The notes: generated by a model not told the origin, from the letters alone. Shown: positions 27,467 to 37,348, counted from the stretch's first letter. The stretch is 64,000 nucleotides of DNA from Pedobacter arcticus A12 (GCF_000302595.1 NZ_JH947128.1:522287-586286), one strand, 5' to 3'. Translations and numbers: made by a program.

Positions 27467-28243
27467 TTACAACTTTTTAGCAACAATTGCTACCGCGTGT
27501 AAATTATTTCGGTGTTTCTTGAAAGTTTTTCGAAGTGCAAAAACACGTTCCCTGATTTCCGCCCGTGTAATCAGATTCCAGATAATATGGAGGAAATTTA
27601 TCAAACCTTCATCAGCAAGCATCCGCTTTGGCTCCAATAAAAGCATTTCACTCGTTTCCACAGCAAGCACTCTAAAGCCTTGCTGTTCTAACAATTCTAC
27701 CCATTCCTTATTGCTTAAAGGACGGGCATTTACATGTGATACTTGCGCAAGTTCCTTTTTAATTCGACTGCTAGCTATATCAGAAATTTCATCGGTATTT
27801 AAACCTAATTCGTGGATGCCATATAAACCACCTGGTTTTAACAAGCGATAAGCCTCTGCAATAATTTCTGTTTTCCGACGATCTGCATGCATAGTAAGCA
27901 TAGCTTCGCCATAAACTTTACTTGCGCAACCGGCCAACAAGCCCGATTTTGCCACATCGGCAATGATGAAAGTACAGGATTTGTTCGGAAACTTCTTTTT
28001 TAAACGACCCACAGTTATTCCATCACGCTCAATACCTGTATATGATTTTGGGTATTTGCTTAAAGTAATTGAAGCAGTAAAGCCCAAACCTGGCGCAAAC
28101 TCTACCACATCATCTTCGGGACCAATATTTAGCTGGGTCAGAAGTTTTTGGGTAAGCTGTAAACCGCCTGGTCGAAGTACTTTTTTACCAACACGGTTTA
28201 ATAGGTCATAGCTTTCTGCTTTTTCAATACTTTGAGTATTCAC
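27467..28243 (-). CDS. Class I SAM-dependent methyltransferase
   Basis: 258 residues. The SAM-binding motif I is VVEFAPGLGFTAS, followed by GIERDG, an acidic motif II FIIADVAKSGLLA, and a post-motif ALRLLKPGG-like stretch (AYRLLKPGGLYGIHE). The substrate is unknown; the fold is that of UbiE/Methyltransf_11 small-molecule enzymes. It follows the cupin gene with only a 9-base gap and is clearly co-transcribed with it. Confidence 0.85.
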   Translation of the reverse strand: MNTQSIEKAESYDLLNRVGKKVLRPGGLQLTQKLLTQLNIGPEDDVVEFAPGLGFTASITLSKYPKSYTGIERDGITVGRLKKKFPNKSCTFIIADVAKSGLLAGCASKVYGEAMLTMHADRRKTEIIAEAYRLLKPGGLYGIHELGLNTDEISDIASSRIKKELAQVSHVNARPLSNKEWVELLEQQGFRVLAVETSEMLLLEPKRMLADEGLINFLHIIWNLITRAEIRERVFALRKTFKKHRNNLHAVAIVAKKL

Positions 28244-28252
28244 CTAAGTAGA

Positions 28253-28597
28253 TTAAGGTTGATTAGCAACATCTTTTACGCGGTTAACCTTATCTCCTTT
28301 AGCAAGTGTTAAACGTACGATACTTTCCATATTGGCTTTTAAGTCATGCGGAACATTTGCATCCAATGTTACGATATCACCTTTCTTAAGTGCTAAAGTT
28401 TCACCGTTTACACCAAATTCAATCTCTCCATCAAAAATTTCTACCACAATAGGAAAAGCAGTTTTATGCTCTTTCATGGTTTGATTCTCTAAAAAAGCAA
28501 TACGTATTTCTTTGGTGAAATCACTTTCGAATAAAACTGATATCGCAGGTTTGTTTTCGCTAAACTCTAAATTCTCTAAAATGGATGCTCTTTTCAT
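28253..28597 (-). CDS. Cupin domain protein
   Basis: A 114-residue single-domain cupin. The first metal motif is around MKEHKTAFPIVVEIFDGEIEFGVNG, and the second, LKKGDIVTLDANVPHDLKA, contributes a His. It is likely a small metal-binding beta barrel with sensory or enzymatic role. Its fixed pairing with the methyltransferase downstream suggests a shared pathway, which cannot be named from sequence. Its promoter region is 28598-28721. Confidence 0.82.
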   Translation of the reverse strand: MKRASILENLEFSENKPAISVLFESDFTKEIRIAFLENQTMKEHKTAFPIVVEIFDGEIEFGVNGETLALKKGDIVTLDANVPHDLKANMESIVRLTLAKGDKVNRVKDVANQP

Positions 28598-28721
28598 AAT
28601 TGTATGTTTTTTGGTAAAAGTACAGGTGTATGGTTATTTGCAAATGACGAGTATCATGTTTTACACCAATGCCTATTTTAGTAGGCTATTTTTACTTATG
28701 TATGATGATTAAAACCCTAAA

Positions 28722-30080
28722 CTATACAAATGCACTAAACCCGGTAATTGCTCTTCCAACAATTAACGAATTAATTTCTTTAGTTCCTTCGTAAGAGTAA
28801 ATCGCTTCTGCATCTGCAACAAATCTGGCTACGTCATGCTCTAATAAAATTCCGTTGCCACCCATTACTTCGCGGGCTCTGCTTACCACATCACGCATGC
28901 GCATGGTACAAAATACTTTTGCTAAAGATGCATGTTCATCAGTCAGCTTGCCTTCATCTTGCAGTTTAGAAAGCTGAAAAACTAGCGTTTGCATGGCTGT
29001 TAAATTAGATAACATTTCTACCAAGTGGTTCTGTATCAACTGAAATGATGCAATTGGTTTTCCAAACTGCACACGCTCTCTGGTATATTTCAAAGCACTT
29101 TCATATGCACCTCTGGCGCAACCAACTGCCATCCAGGCCACACCTGCTCTTGTCATTTGTAAAACTTTGGCGGTATCTTTAAACGAGTTACAGTTCTGTA
29201 AGCGGTTTTCTTCCGAAACCACACAATCCTTCATGGTAATTACGGCATTCTGTACTATTCTCAGTGCCATTTTATCTTCTATTTTCTTAGCAGAAAAACC
29301 AAGATTGTTTTTTTCTACAATAAATCCTTTTACTTGATCATCATCAACATCTCTTGCCCAAATAATATTAACATCTGCAAAAGTTGCGTTACCAATCCAT
29401 TTCTTTTGACCGTTTAAAACCCAAGTGTCGCCTGTTCTTTTCGCAGTTGTAGTTAAGCCACCAGCAGCAGCCGACCCAACTTCTGGCTCGGTTAAACCAA
29501 AAGAACCAACCAGTTCTAGTTTCTGCATTTTTGGCAACCATTTTAGCTTCTGTGCTTCGGAACCACAGATATAAATTGAGCCCATTGCCAAACCACTTTG
29601 CACTCCAAAAAATGTGGCGATCGATGCATCTATCCTACCCATTTCGGTTGCAATAATCCCTTCCATTAAAAAAGAACGGTTAGCGCATCCATAGCCTTCA
29701 TAAGTTAATCCACAGATATTAAGTTCGGCTAGTTTAGGGATAAGTTCGAAAGGAAATTCGGCCCGGTTCCAGTATCTGTTTACTATCGGTTTAACCTCTG
29801 TTTCCATAAAGTTGCGCACTTTTAGCTGCAAGGCCCGGTCTTCTGGCGAAAGTGAATCTGAAAGCTCATAAAAATCGCCGTTAATGGGCGGAAGTTCCCG
29901 CTTCTTAGCATTGCCGTTCATCATTTTCATCAAACCATTTAGTTGGCGCTCATCAAGCTTACTAAATTGGTTCATTACTTTTGGTAGATCTACTTTTTTA
30001 GAAAGCGCTTCTAATTGGTTAAAATCTACCGTTTTAAGTAAATTATAGATGTTTTTTGCTTTTGAAAATAAATCCGACAT
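28722..30080 (-). CDS. Acyl-CoA dehydrogenase, glutaryl-CoA dehydrogenase-like
   Basis: 452 residues, FAD-dependent. Motifs: GSFGLTEPEVGSAAAG (flavin/substrate binding), WVLNGQKKWIGNATFADV, REVMGGNGILLEHDVARF, and the catalytic Glu region AEAIYSYEGTKEINSLIVGRAITG, which strongly resembles glutaryl-CoA dehydrogenases (EGT..I..L..GRAITG). The long N-terminal 70-residue extension is unusual for the family. It probably oxidises a short or dicarboxylic acyl-CoA; no electron-transfer flavoprotein genes are nearby. Confidence 0.88.
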   Translation of the reverse strand: MSDLFSKAKNIYNLLKTVDFNQLEALSKKVDLPKVMNQFSKLDERQLNGLMKMMNGNAKKRELPPINGDFYELSDSLSPEDRALQLKVRNFMETEVKPIVNRYWNRAEFPFELIPKLAELNICGLTYEGYGCANRSFLMEGIIATEMGRIDASIATFFGVQSGLAMGSIYICGSEAQKLKWLPKMQKLELVGSFGLTEPEVGSAAAGGLTTTAKRTGDTWVLNGQKKWIGNATFADVNIIWARDVDDDQVKGFIVEKNNLGFSAKKIEDKMALRIVQNAVITMKDCVVSEENRLQNCNSFKDTAKVLQMTRAGVAWMAVGCARGAYESALKYTRERVQFGKPIASFQLIQNHLVEMLSNLTAMQTLVFQLSKLQDEGKLTDEHASLAKVFCTMRMRDVVSRAREVMGGNGILLEHDVARFVADAEAIYSYEGTKEINSLIVGRAITGFSAFV

Positions 30081-30171
30081 AGTTCTTTAGGTTGGGCATA
30101 CAAGATATTGAATTTTGTGTCGCAAGAACATTGCCAATTTAAAGCAATTTGGGCTTAGTGAGGAAATCACT

Positions 30172-30210
30172 AAAAAAGAACCATCGAGATATGCAAATTA
30201 TCCCGATGGT
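30172..30210 (-). terminator. Terminator after the HopJ-family gene
   Basis: On the minus strand ACCATCG (30204-30210) pairs with CGATGGT (30180-30186), followed by TCTTTTTTA. The loop is long (17 bases). Confidence 0.65.
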
Positions 30211-30230
30211 ACTAAATTTTTAGAAAAATC

Positions 30231-30572
30231 TTACTTTGCTGATAGCGCTTCGCCTTCGAATTGGATTCCGTCCCAACCGTTTTGCATAAACTGACGGATA
30301 TTCTGATGATCATTTGCTTCAGGGCTGTTTAGCACCGATTGATAATGTTCTGCAAATAGTAAAAGCGTTTCCTCTTTTGATAAACAATTTAGCGTTGCAA
30401 AGGAAAAGACCTTTGCACTACCTTGATTCTGGTTTGCCTCATTATAAGTATCGCCGTTTTTAAAAGCTGTAGGTGTATGGTTGTAGAGCGAATCTATGGT
30501 TTCGATTACCGCGGTAAATGGCAGTTTATTTTCTTTTAAACTTTGGATAAGATTAGTAGCTGTATTTGTCAT
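30231..30572 (-). CDS. HopJ type III effector family protein
   Basis: 113 residues matching the HopJ family (PF08888) pattern: an N-terminal helix (LIQSLKENKLPFTAVIETID), YNHTPTAFKNGD, NQGSAKVFSFA, LLLFAEHYQSVL and IRQFMQNGWDGIQFEG. Despite the name, the family is common in free-living bacteria without type III secretion and its function is unknown. It is likely cytosolic. No secretion apparatus or chaperone is in this window. Confidence 0.85.
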   Translation of the reverse strand: MTNTATNLIQSLKENKLPFTAVIETIDSLYNHTPTAFKNGDTYNEANQNQGSAKVFSFATLNCLSKEETLLLFAEHYQSVLNSPEANDHQNIRQFMQNGWDGIQFEGEALSAK

Positions 30573-30646
30573 AAAGCAAAGATAATAGGATTTATAATTC
30601 TAACACAAAAGGTACGAAAGTGGCAATTTAAAACTTGTGAAAATTT

Positions 30647-30735
30647 GCGGTTAGTGATAGATACGGATATCGGTCTCTGGCCGGTACCCTGTAGAGTATA
30701 AGTGCGTAAGGCGTTACCTCGCCTCCGACAGGCAA
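30647..30735 (+). repeat. GTTAGGGAT element, copy C
   Basis: The core GCGGTTAGTGATAGATACGG (30647-30671 with continuation) matches copies A, B and D. It is followed by a GC-rich tail with CGCCTCCGACAGGC. The whole 257-base gap 30573-30829 holds this element and no gene. Confidence 0.55.
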
Positions 30736-30829
30736 CAAACGCCTAAACTAAAAACTACGTTACTAATTAACTAAACAATAAATAGTATTTTGGGCACAGT
30801 TATAGGTTATAAAACTATAAAACGTAAAA

Positions 30830-31408
30830 ATGTCCAGTCACCATATAATTAGAGAAAAACAGGAACCTGCACTTTTAATTTTTGATTTGAGCGAATTCAA
30901 CGAGGAATACTTAGGTCAATTATTAGAGTGGTCGCCCATGATTATGGTTCCGCTAAATTTGTTTGAAAAGGTTGTTTCCTTAGGAATTAAAGTTGATGCA
31001 GTGCTGGCGAAAGAAAACCCAAACCTTTTATATTTTCAGGAGCATGTGAAAGTGATTCCATGTGATGAAAACCTTTTAGACTGTGCGCTAAAACATTTAG
31101 TTGGCGAAGGTTTTCCAGCGGTAAACATTATTGGAAACCATTTTAAAGCTAATGAATATCAGTTTTACACAGATTTAATTGATGTAGTTGTTTTCAATGG
31201 CAATCGCAAAATTTTTCCAGTAAAATCTGGATTTAGCAAGTGGAAAACAAGCGGAGAAAATGTATTTATTTTGCAAGAGAGTTTAGCCAGCAATTTATCC
31301 ACAAGTGGTTTACACTGTATTGAGCCAGCACATTATCGTACAGAAAAAGATGGCTTTTATAGCTTAACTTTTCAAAATTCTTTTATTTTTATTGCGGAGG
31401 AAATATAA
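30830..31408 (+). CDS. Thiamine pyrophosphokinase-like protein (degenerate)
   Basis: 192 residues. The layout 'LIFDLSEF...LLEWSPMIMVPL...LGIKVDAVLAKEN...PCDENLLDCALKHLVGEGFPAVNIIGN' follows thiamine pyrophosphokinases, in which the corresponding stretches are a Rossmann start, the GDFDS metal motif and D.TKAL. Here GDFDS is replaced by LAKEN, so catalytic activity is doubtful. I call the resemblance moderate: the fold is inferred from pattern only. Its stop overlaps the next gene's ATG (TAATG), so it is in operon with the GNAT protein. Confidence 0.5.
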   Translation: MSSHHIIREKQEPALLIFDLSEFNEEYLGQLLEWSPMIMVPLNLFEKVVSLGIKVDAVLAKENPNLLYFQEHVKVIPCDENLLDCALKHLVGEGFPAVNIIGNHFKANEYQFYTDLIDVVVFNGNRKIFPVKSGFSKWKTSGENVFILQESLASNLSTSGLHCIEPAHYRTEKDGFYSLTFQNSFIFIAEEI

Positions 31409-31890
31409 TGAATGTAAGAATCGCTAACCTGTCTGATGCGGAAACTATTGCTAAACTTGCTCGCGAGATTTGGCCCCGTACTTATGCTGATATCATTAGC
31501 ACCGAGCAAATTGCATTTATGCTGGAAAAATCCTACACGGTTACTTCACTTGAAAAGCAATTGCTAGAAGGACACACTTTTTTCATCTTAGAATCAGATG
31601 CTGTTGCTTTGGGTTTTGCAAGTGTAACGCAAGAAATTGAGGATACTTATAAACTCCAAAAGTTTTATATCCACCAAAATCTACATAAAAAAGGTGCAGG
31701 AACATTGCTTTTGAGTTTTGTGGAAGATTACTGCAGAACCAAAGGAGCTGAACGTTTACTGCTAAATGTGAACCGGAATAATAAAGCGAAGCTATTTTAT
31801 GATAAAATGGGTTACACCATCCTTCATACGGTGGATATTCCTTACCATGATTTTGTTTTGAACGATTATATCATGGGCAAAAACCTGTAG
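31408..31890 (+). CDS. GNAT family N-acetyltransferase
   Basis: 160 residues with the GNAT core. Beta4 is LQKFYIHQNLHKKGAGTLLLSFVEDY, containing the acetyl-CoA pyrophosphate loop (QNLHKKGAG, a variant of Q/RxxGxG/A). It is followed by AERLLLNVNRNNKAKLFYDKMGY, a typical motif B. Acetyl-CoA binding is well supported and the acceptor is unknown. The ATG shares one base with the preceding stop. Confidence 0.9.
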   Translation: MNVRIANLSDAETIAKLAREIWPRTYADIISTEQIAFMLEKSYTVTSLEKQLLEGHTFFILESDAVALGFASVTQEIEDTYKLQKFYIHQNLHKKGAGTLLLSFVEDYCRTKGAERLLLNVNRNNKAKLFYDKMGYTILHTVDIPYHDFVLNDYIMGKNL

Positions 31891-32068
31891 AACGAATATT
31901 TCTTATCAGATTTGTCAAAATGGCATTCACCACACTGACTAGATTACTCATCCACATCATTGTTTCATTGGTTTTAGCCGATTTTCGTCAGAAATTAGCA
32001 ATTTGTAAGCAATTATTTTTGAACGGACTACTTTTTGTTTATCATTATAAAATTATTAGAAGAAAAAA

Positions 32069-32755
32069 ATGGCTATTATTTTATTTGTAATTATTGCTTT
32101 AGCGGGTTTCGCAGTACAGTGGAGATTTAAAAGTAAGTTTAAAAAATATTCGGAGATCGCGATATCATCTGGTGTAAGCGGTGCGGAGATCGCCCGTAAA
32201 ATGCTGTCTGATAACGGCATCCACGACGTGGAAATTATTTCTGTTGATGGACAGTTAACAGACCACTACAACCCCGCAAACAGAACAGTAAACCTTTCGC
32301 CAGATGTATACCATGGCAGAAGTATTGCTGCTGCTGCAGTTGCAGCCCACGAGTGTGGCCACGCTGTTCAACATGCTAAAGCTTACGCTTGGTTACAGTT
32401 TAGATCTGCAATGGTACCGATAGTTGGTGTTGCTTCAAACCTTATTCAATGGGTATTAATCATTGGTGTTTTGCTAATGGTTTTTAGCGGCAGTCCGATT
32501 GTGTTAGCAGTTGGTGTTGGAGCGTTAGCAATTGTAACGATATTTAGCTTTGTGACTTTGCCTGTAGAGTTTGATGCAAGCAGAAGAGCTTTAGTTTGGT
32601 TACAAACCCAAAAAGGAATTATGCAGACTAGCGTAGAAAATGACCAAGCTAAAGATGCTTTATGGTGGGCCGCTATGACATATGTTGTTGCTGCTTTATC
32701 ATCATTGGCAACATTGGTATATTATGCTTCAATGCTTTTCGGAAGAAGAGACTAA
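32069..32755 (+). CDS. Zinc metallopeptidase, YugP-like membrane protein
   Basis: 228 residues of the Zn_peptidase_2 family (PF04298). A membrane anchor at the N-terminus is followed by a HExxH-type motif AVAAHECGHAVQHAKAY, then two or three membrane helices and a C-terminal DQAKDALWWAAMTYVVAAL segment. The family is widespread and functionally vague; membrane protein turnover is likely. Single gene with a strong terminator. Confidence 0.9.
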   Translation: MAIILFVIIALAGFAVQWRFKSKFKKYSEIAISSGVSGAEIARKMLSDNGIHDVEIISVDGQLTDHYNPANRTVNLSPDVYHGRSIAAAAVAAHECGHAVQHAKAYAWLQFRSAMVPIVGVASNLIQWVLIIGVLLMVFSGSPIVLAVGVGALAIVTIFSFVTLPVEFDASRRALVWLQTQKGIMQTSVENDQAKDALWWAAMTYVVAALSSLATLVYYASMLFGRRD

Positions 32756-32773
32756 GAATAGTTTTTAATAAAG

Positions 32774-32806
32774 AAAGGGGATGATTCGACCGAATCATCC
32801 CCTTTT
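32774..32806 (+). terminator. Rho-independent terminator after the zinc peptidase
   Basis: A perfect 14-bp stem AAAGGGGATGATTC / GAATCATCCCCTTT (32774-32787, 32792-32805) with tetraloop GACC. Thymine-rich sequence follows. Confidence 0.9.
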
Positions 32807-32898
32807 CTATGTTCTTTTTAATCTACTTTCTCTAAATAAGAACCAAATGTACGCTAAGTCAAAGTCTATTTATTTCAGCGTAGCGGTTAAGTACCTTA

Positions 32899-33984
32899 TT
32901 AGAACCGATAAATCATCGCGTTGATATTCATTCCTGCGCCAACGGAAGCAAAAAGTATCACATCACCTTTATTAATTTGATGATTTTCTTTTTCTCCTTT
33001 TAGGATTAAGTCTAATAACGTTGGTACAGTTGCTACTGATGAGTTCCCTAAAGTGGAAATCGTCATCGGCATTACGTCTGCTGGTGGTGTATCAATATCA
33101 TACAATTTAAAGAAACGCTTTAAAATTGCTTCGTCCATTTTTCCGTTTGCTTGGTGCACCAACACCTTTTTCACTTCACTCGGCGAAACACCAGCTTTTT
33201 CTAATGTAGCTTTCATTACCAAAGGAACATGAGTTAAAGCGTATTCATAAACTTTACGCCCGTCCATTTTAATGTACAAATCACCTATAGCATCGTGATC
33301 TATTTTATTAGAGCCTTCCATTCTTAAAAAATAAGCTTGGTCAACAGTATGGCTTTCCGTCTTGTGACTTAAAATACCTGCATTATCCGAACCATCAGTG
33401 GAGGCTGCTAAAATCGTAGCCCCGGCACCGTCGGCATAAATCATACTGTCTTTATCATGCGGGTCTACTATTCTTGATAAAGTTTCTGATCCAATAACCA
33501 TCACTTTTTTAGCATCGCCAGATCTGATAAAATAATCTGCTTGTATCATGCCCTGCAACCACCCTGGGCAACCAAAAGGCAAATCGTAGGCTACGCAGTT
33601 GGGGTTTTCTATTCCTAATTTATGTTTTACCCTACTGGCCAAAGTTGGTACAATATCCGTTCTGTTCGAGCCTGCCTTAACATCTCCAAAGTTATGGGCT
33701 ACAATAATGTAGTCCAACTCCTCCCCATTTATTCCAGAACTTTCTAAAGCATCTTGGGCGGCAAAAAAGGCTAAATCAGAAGCGTTTTGTCCGTCTTCTG
33801 CGTATCTTCTTTCTTCAATATCGGTTATCTGTTTAAACTTATGAATGGCATCAGCATTTTTTCTTAGCTGTGGAGTACCATCTTTTTCTACAAAGGTGTG
33901 AGAAAGAAAATCATCGTTCTTTACCACTTTAGACGGGATATACTTCCCTGTCCCAACAATTATTGATTTTATATGACTGCTCAT
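32899..33984 (-). CDS. 3-oxoacyl-ACP synthase III family protein (FabH-like)
   Basis: 361 residues of the thiolase-fold KAS III family. Motifs: IVGTGKYIPSKVV at the N-terminus, the nucleophile region YDLPFGCPGWLQGM with its Cys, GSETLSRIVDP, YADGAGATIL, the His region VLVHQANGKMDEAI, and the Asn region STLGNSSVATVPTLL. The Cys-His-Asn triad is therefore complete. It is longer than E. coli FabH and lies alone, so it could be either the housekeeping starter enzyme or a specialised condensing enzyme such as those for OleA-like or branched-chain primers. Confidence 0.85.
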   Translation of the reverse strand: MSSHIKSIIVGTGKYIPSKVVKNDDFLSHTFVEKDGTPQLRKNADAIHKFKQITDIEERRYAEDGQNASDLAFFAAQDALESSGINGEELDYIIVAHNFGDVKAGSNRTDIVPTLASRVKHKLGIENPNCVAYDLPFGCPGWLQGMIQADYFIRSGDAKKVMVIGSETLSRIVDPHDKDSMIYADGAGATILAASTDGSDNAGILSHKTESHTVDQAYFLRMEGSNKIDHDAIGDLYIKMDGRKVYEYALTHVPLVMKATLEKAGVSPSEVKKVLVHQANGKMDEAILKRFFKLYDIDTPPADVMPMTISTLGNSSVATVPTLLDLILKGEKENHQINKGDVILFASVGAGMNINAMIYRF

Positions 33985-34196
33985 TTTTAAAATTTAAACC
34001 GAAAACTCTTCTGGTATATAGTATAAAGTTACTGAATAATTTTGAAAATCATTTAGGTTTGTAATCAGCTCGATAAGCATTTACAATTGCGTGGAGTAGG
34101 ATTATTTATTTACATGGTAATAAAATCACACTGTAACAAAGCTTTACGATTGCTGTCTTAATAAAAGAATATCTAATTTGTCGTTAAATCTATTCA

Positions 34197-35429
34197 ATGG
34201 ATAATATAGAAATCGTAAAAGTTGCGCTACAATCTATCAACAGTAATAAATTAAGAACCTTTTTAACAGCCTTAATTATTGCAATTGGCTTGATGGCTTT
34301 AGTAGGTATTTTAACTTCTATCGACGCCATTAAAGGCTCGTTAAATAACACTTTTGCCAGTATGGGCGCTAACTCGTTCACTATACGTAACCGAGGAACG
34401 GGAATTAGAATTGGCGGAAACGGTGCAAAAGCGAAACGCTGGCCTGTAATTACTTACCGCCAGGCAATGGATTTTAAACGAGGCTTTTCAGTACCTTCTT
34501 TGGTTTCAGTTAACACTTTTGCATCTTTTGCGGCAACGGTAAAGTTTAAGAACGATAAAACGAATCCCAATATTTCTGTTTTAGGTGGCGATGCAGAATA
34601 TGTGGCTACGGGCGGTTATAAAATTGTCGAAGGGCGTAATTTCTCTAGCAACGAAATGGAGTTTGGTGCAAGCGTTGTAATTATTGGAGATGAAATAAAA
34701 AAGAAATTTTTTGATAAAGGTGATGCTGTAGATCAAATTATAACTATTGGCACTAATAAATTTCGGGTAATCGGTGTTTTTGCACCTAAAGGTTCGAGCA
34801 TGGGTTTTGGAGGTGATAAAGTCTGCGTAATTCCGATCGTGAGAGGTCGGCAAATTATGACCAACAAAAACCCAACATATACTATTTCTGTAATGGCTAG
34901 CGACCCAACTTTACTTGACTATGCGTCTGGCGAAGCAACAGCGTTAATGCGAAAAATTAGAAATTTAACTGTGCAGGAACAAAGTACATTTGAAATTACC
35001 AAAAGTGATGCAATTGCAGAAACCTTGATCAGCAACCTAAAATTTGTACAAATTGCCGGCATAGCAATCGGTTTAATTACTTTGATTGGCGCAGCAATCG
35101 CCTTAATGAATATTATGATGGTTTCTGTTACCGAACGTACCCGCGAAATAGGTATCCGAAAAGCAATTGGAGCAAACCCCGCATTAATTCGTAAACAATT
35201 TTTGTACGAAGCTATTGTGATCTGTTTAATAGGTGGTGGCGTTGGAATATTTTTGGGGATTGTAATGGGAAATTTATTAGCTATTGCAATGGGAGCCTCT
35301 TTCCTAATCCCATGGTTATGGATTTTTATAGGCTTGGTAGCATGTGTTGGAACAGGTTTAGCGTCTGGAATTATCCCCGCATCAAAAGCTTCAAAACTGG
35401 ACCCAGTCGAAGCTTTAAGGTACGAGTAG
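34197..35429 (+). CDS. MacB/FtsX-type ABC transporter permease
   Basis: 410 residues. An N-terminal membrane segment ([21 protein letters not shown]) and a large periplasmic MacB_PCD domain precede three C-terminal helices of the FtsX domain. The coupling segment is [20 protein letters not shown]. No ATP-binding subunit is adjacent, so its partner must be elsewhere. Likely exports a lipoprotein, peptide or drug-like molecule by mechanotransmission. Confidence 0.9.
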   Translation: MDNIEIVKVALQSINSNKLRTFLTALIIAIGLMALVGILTSIDAIKGSLNNTFASMGANSFTIRNRGTGIRIGGNGAKAKRWPVITYRQAMDFKRGFSVPSLVSVNTFASFAATVKFKNDKTNPNISVLGGDAEYVATGGYKIVEGRNFSSNEMEFGASVVIIGDEIKKKFFDKGDAVDQIITIGTNKFRVIGVFAPKGSSMGFGGDKVCVIPIVRGRQIMTNKNPTYTISVMASDPTLLDYASGEATALMRKIRNLTVQEQSTFEITKSDAIAETLISNLKFVQIAGIAIGLITLIGAAIALMNIMMVSVTERTREIGIRKAIGANPALIRKQFLYEAIVICLIGGGVGIFLGIVMGNLLAIAMGASFLIPWLWIFIGLVACVGTGLASGIIPASKASKLDPVEALRYE

Positions 35430-35451
35430 ATTTTCGTTCTTTGCTAATCCA

Positions 35452-35531
35452 CAGGGTTCTCTTTGGAGAAACCCCTGCTGGGATGTAAATGCACTGAACT
35501 AAACGCAGGGTCCTCTGCGAGAGACCCCTGC
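35452..35531. repeat. Pair of related GC-rich hairpins (CAGGG...CCCTG)
   Basis: Hairpin 1 (35452-35477) and hairpin 2 (35505-35531) each have the form CAGGG-T(C/T)CTC-loop-GAGA-ACCCCTG with one bulged base. They are 28 bases apart in the 165-base gap between convergent genes and could terminate both. A CTAA/TAAC microrepeat at 35584-35606 runs into the end of glnS. Confidence 0.65.
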
Positions 35532-35594
35532 TTCGACGAATGAACTAATGACTAATAAACTCTCAACCACTCCAAAAGCCTATCTAACTAATAA

Positions 35595-37274
35595 CTAACT
35601 AACTAACTTAGCCCAAGTATCTTTCAGCGTAACCGTTCTATTAAACACCAAATGCTCTGCTGTTGAATCAGCATCTAAGCAAAAATAACCTTTACGTATA
35701 AACTGGTAACGTCTATCAGGATTGTCTGCTAACTGTTGTTGGGCGTTTGCCAAATCAGCTTCTATGTAAGCATTTTTTAATACTACTAAACTTCCTGGGT
35801 TTAAATAATCTTTAAAATCGCCTTCTTCACGGTCTGGCTCTTCAGCGGTAAATAGTCTCTCGTACAGCCTAACTTCTGCAGTTTTTGCGTGTTTAACACT
35901 TACCCAATGCATGGTTCCCTTCACTTTTAGTCCTGATGTATCTTCGCCAGATTTTGATTCTGGGAAATAAGTACAATGAATCTCCGTAACGTTACCTTCA
36001 GCATCTTTCACAAAATCATCACATCTAACAATGTAAGCGCTCTTTAAACGGCTCATTAACCCAGGTCCCAAACGGAAAAACTTTTTTGGTGGTTCTTCCA
36101 TAAAATCTTCCCGCTCTATCCAAAGTTCGCGACTGAATGGGATTTGGCGTTCACCATCATGACCTTCAACTTCAGGATTGTTTTCGCCCGTCAACATTTC
36201 CTCTTGTCCTTCTGGATAATTGGTAATCACCATTTTAATAGGATCCAAAACCGCCATTCTGCGCCACGAAGTTTTGTTTAAATCCTCACGAATAAAAAAC
36301 TCCAACAAACTATATTCAATTAAGTTCTCTCTTTTTGCAATTCCGGTACGTTCGCAAAAATTACGGATTGATGATGGTGTAAAACCTCTTCTGCACAAAC
36401 CGCTTATGGTTGGCATACGTGGGTCATCCCAACCCGCAACAAATTTCTCGTTCACCAACTGCAATAATTTTCTTTTGCTGGTTACCGTATAATTTAAGTT
36501 TTTACGAGCAAACTCATATTGTTTTGACGGATAAATCTCCAATTTCTCAATTAGCCAGTTGTATAAATCGCGGTGAGGAATAAACTCTAAAGTACAAACA
36601 GAATGCGTAATATGCTCAATGGCATCACTTTGTCCGTGAGCAAAATCATACATCGGATAAATACACCAAGCATCACCAGTTCTGTGGTGTTTTGCATGCT
36701 TTATACGATAGATAATAGGATCACGCATAATCATGTTCACATGCGTCATATCTATCTTGGCTCTTAAAGTATGGCTTCCATCTGGAAACTCGCCATTCTT
36801 CATTCTGGTAAATAAATCCAAGTTTTCTTCAACACTGCGGTCTCTGAACGGACTGTTTTTCCCTGGTTCTGTTGGTGTTCCTTTTAAGGTTGCCATATCC
36901 TCTGCATTCAAATCGTCCACATAGGCCAATCCTTTTTCAATCAGTTTAACAGCATACCCGTAAAGCGTATCAAAATTATCTGAAGCATAATTCTCGTTTT
37001 CCCACTTAAAACCTAACCAAGCAATATCTTTTTTAATTGCTTCAACGTAGGCTGTATCTTCTGTAACTGGGTTGGTATCATCAAATCTAAGGTTGGTGTA
37101 GCCTTTGAATTTTTCTGTTAAACCAAAATTCAAGCAAATACTACTTGCATGCCCAATGTGCAAAAACCCATTAGGCTCTGGCGGAAAACGGGTAATAATC
37201 TGATCGTATTTACCTTCTTTTAAGTCGGTTTCTACAATCTCTTCTATAAAGTTTAGTGATTTCTCTTCGGACAT
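35595..37274 (-). CDS. glnS: Glutamine--tRNA ligase
   Basis: Class I aminoacyl-tRNA synthetase charging tRNA-Gln; 559 residues, close to E. coli length. The HIGH motif is PPEPNGFLHIGHASS, the KMSKS-like motif is TVTSKRKLLQL, with DDTNP, YDFAHGQSDAIE and CTLEF in the catalytic core. The C-terminal half is the two beta-barrel anticodon-binding domain. GlnS presence implies the direct route for Gln-tRNA. The last codons and stop lie in a TTAG microrepeat, so the C-terminus may vary among strains. Confidence 0.96.
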   Translation of the reverse strand: MSEEKSLNFIEEIVETDLKEGKYDQIITRFPPEPNGFLHIGHASSICLNFGLTEKFKGYTNLRFDDTNPVTEDTAYVEAIKKDIAWLGFKWENENYASDNFDTLYGYAVKLIEKGLAYVDDLNAEDMATLKGTPTEPGKNSPFRDRSVEENLDLFTRMKNGEFPDGSHTLRAKIDMTHVNMIMRDPIIYRIKHAKHHRTGDAWCIYPMYDFAHGQSDAIEHITHSVCTLEFIPHRDLYNWLIEKLEIYPSKQYEFARKNLNYTVTSKRKLLQLVNEKFVAGWDDPRMPTISGLCRRGFTPSSIRNFCERTGIAKRENLIEYSLLEFFIREDLNKTSWRRMAVLDPIKMVITNYPEGQEEMLTGENNPEVEGHDGERQIPFSRELWIEREDFMEEPPKKFFRLGPGLMSRLKSAYIVRCDDFVKDAEGNVTEIHCTYFPESKSGEDTSGLKVKGTMHWVSVKHAKTAEVRLYERLFTAEEPDREEGDFKDYLNPGSLVVLKNAYIEADLANAQQQLADNPDRRYQFIRKGYFCLDADSTAEHLVFNRTVTLKDTWAKLVS

Positions 37275-37348
37275 GTGTTTTGCGTATAGCCTGCAAAAAT
37301 AGTAAAATTAAAGATAGGCAAAAAGCTTGTTGATGGTGTTCAAGTACA

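Noticed and set aside
30231-30572. Type III secretion effector
   Set aside because: The HopJ family name is historical. No secretion genes are present and the family is common in non-pathogens.
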